Shown in pieces: positions 4,622 to 5,121 of a stretch of DNA of 5,121 bases (within the stretch, counting starts at the first letter, position 1; each line of letters starts with the position of its first letter). The notes below the pieces were generated by a model. That model searched no databases. It worked only from the letters and a program-made list of their open reading frames with translations, and had not been told where the DNA came from. A program made the position numbers and the translations under genes. This DNA is from Ilumatobacteraceae bacterium. GTDB taxonomy: Bacteria > Actinomycetota > Acidimicrobiia > Acidimicrobiales > Ilumatobacteraceae. Location of the stretch: positions 1 to 5,121 of the forward strand of contig SKSP01000526.1 in the NCBI GenBank assembly GCA_007122945.1, in the 5' to 3' direction.

Positions 4622-5113
4622 ATGGCCCCACGCGTGCCGCTGACGTCGACGACCCCCGGACCACTCGGGATCCCGGACACCAGCGGGCTGTGCCCGGATC
4701 TGTCACCGGCTCGGCGCCGGTGGCACAGGGCGGTCACCGAGCAGCGCGCGGTGGACCCGGTCACGCAGGAAGTGGTGCGACTGCGGAATGCCCGCCGTCA
4801 GGACTGCCACCTTTGACTCGGGGTGCGCAGCGCAGTTGCGTTGCAACACGGAGCGACCGAGGACCTGCTCCGAGCGACCCTCGCCGACGACGATTCGCTC
4901 CTGACCGCGGAGCAGCGCGCGGCACTCGTGCTCGCCGACGCGTTCCTCGACGATCCAGCGGGTCTCACCGCAGCATCGGCGGAACAGATCCGGTCCGCGT
5001 TGACGACCGAACAGGTCATCGAGCTCGTGGTGCGTCTGATGCAGTGGTCCGGCAACAAGGCCATGATCGCACTCGGGCTCGACCTCGACGAGGTGCGACC
5101 GCAGGTGTACTGA
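4622..5113 (+). CDS. AhpD-like (CMD family) selenoprotein with CxxU active site
   Basis: The full product is 163 residues with selenocysteine at 65 (TGA 4814-4816). The first part ends V-D-P-V-T-Q-E50-V-V-R-L-R-N-A-R-R-Q-D-C62-H-L. This is the CMD-family active-site helix, in which D-C-x-x-C normally follows R-L-R-N-A-R. The TGA falls exactly on the second cysteine, giving C62-H-L-U65. The frame then continues without interruption into V-R-S-A-V-A-L-Q-H-G-A-T-E (68-80), L-T-A-E-Q-R-A-A-L-V-L-A-D-A-F-L (94-109), T-T-E-Q-V-I-E-L-V (128-136) and W-S-G-N-K (142-146), all typical of the family, to TGA 5111-5113. AhpD-like proteins use the thiol pair to reduce peroxides or partner disulfides, and Sec forms are known from marine metagenomes. 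A hairpin usable as a SECIS follows the TGA. The ATG at 4622 is 3 nt after the upstream stop, with GAGGTG as a modest ribosome binding site inside that gene. The less likely alternative is a pseudogene made by a TGC-to-TGA change. Confidence 0.85.
4814..4816 (+). other. Selenocysteine (UGA) codon of the AhpD-like protein
   Basis: This in-frame TGA is codon 65 of the gene starting at 4622, at the second redox position of the family's CxxC site. No ribosome binding site precedes the GTG at 4823, and the family's conserved sequence spans the TGA without a gap, so recoding explains the pattern better than two separate genes. Confidence 0.82.
4823..4849 (+). promoter_or_regulatory. Candidate SECIS element of the AhpD-like gene
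   Basis: Seven pairs (one G-U) join 4827-4833 (GCAGCGC) to 4838-4844 (GCGTTGC) around the loop AGTT (4834-4837). Three more pairs, GTG 4823-4825 with CAC 4847-4849, lie below a 1x2 internal loop. The loop starts 17 nt after the TGA and has G as its second base, which satisfies the usual relaxed bacterial SECIS rule. A competing 5-bp hairpin, 4835-4839 with 4843-4847 around GTT, is also possible, so the exact fold is less certain than for the UGSC gene. Confidence 0.58.
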
Positions 5114-5121
5114 CCGTACGA

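Noticed and set aside
4441..4764. Minus-strand frame with F-S-G-L-S-W repeats
   Set aside because: It is only the reverse-strand reading of the 18-bp PENHDN repeats and has no homology or ribosome binding site support.
4823..5113. Separate CMD-family gene starting at GTG 4823
   Set aside because: It lacks the active-site helix and a ribosome binding site, and it is in frame with the gene starting at 4622. It is the part after the Sec codon.

Overview
The window is a GC-rich, fully plus-strand gene cluster that reads like an actinobacterium. The GC-rich third codon positions, GTG start, purine-rich ribosome binding sites and TAGnnT-type -10 boxes point that way. An Acidimicrobiia-like lineage is a guess only; no marker gene is present to place it.

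Layout from left to right: the last 29 codons of an amidohydrolase-2 (TIM-barrel metal-dependent hydrolase) gene; an extended-SDR NAD-dependent epimerase/dehydratase (113-1021); a short gap with a possible promoter; a 494-residue protein joining an N-terminal thioredoxin-like domain (CPTC) to a large conserved domain of unknown role (1105-2589); a UGSC-family selenoprotein gene overlapping it by 4 nt (2586-3152); a classical SDR oxidoreductase (3189-3947); a 104-nt gap; and two adjacent carboxymuconolactone decarboxylase/AhpD-like genes (4052-4618 and 4622-5113).

The main result is that two of these genes appear to encode selenocysteine at an in-frame TGA. In the first, TGA at 2913-2915 sits in a U-G-S-C-T-S-C motif. 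It is followed by a perfect 7-bp hairpin with a GGUGU loop, placed 18 nt after the TGA. In the second, TGA at 4814-4816 replaces the second cysteine of the AhpD-type CxxC, giving C-H-L-U. It is followed by a 7-bp hairpin whose loop starts 17 nt after the TGA. In both cases protein-family similarity continues across the TGA in the same frame. A conventional gene caller would truncate or split both genes and miss the active sites.

Together the cluster combines a CPTC thioredoxin-like domain, a UxxCxxC selenoprotein resembling the C-terminal part of glycine-reductase component B (GrdB), a CxxU AhpD-like selenoprotein, a Cys-less AhpD-like partner, and three metabolic enzymes (amidohydrolase, epimerase, SDR). 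A reasonable inference is a selenium-dependent redox pathway acting on an organic substrate in the cytoplasm. The substrate cannot be read from the sequence. No selA, selB, selC or selD gene lies in the window, so the model predicts them elsewhere in the genome.
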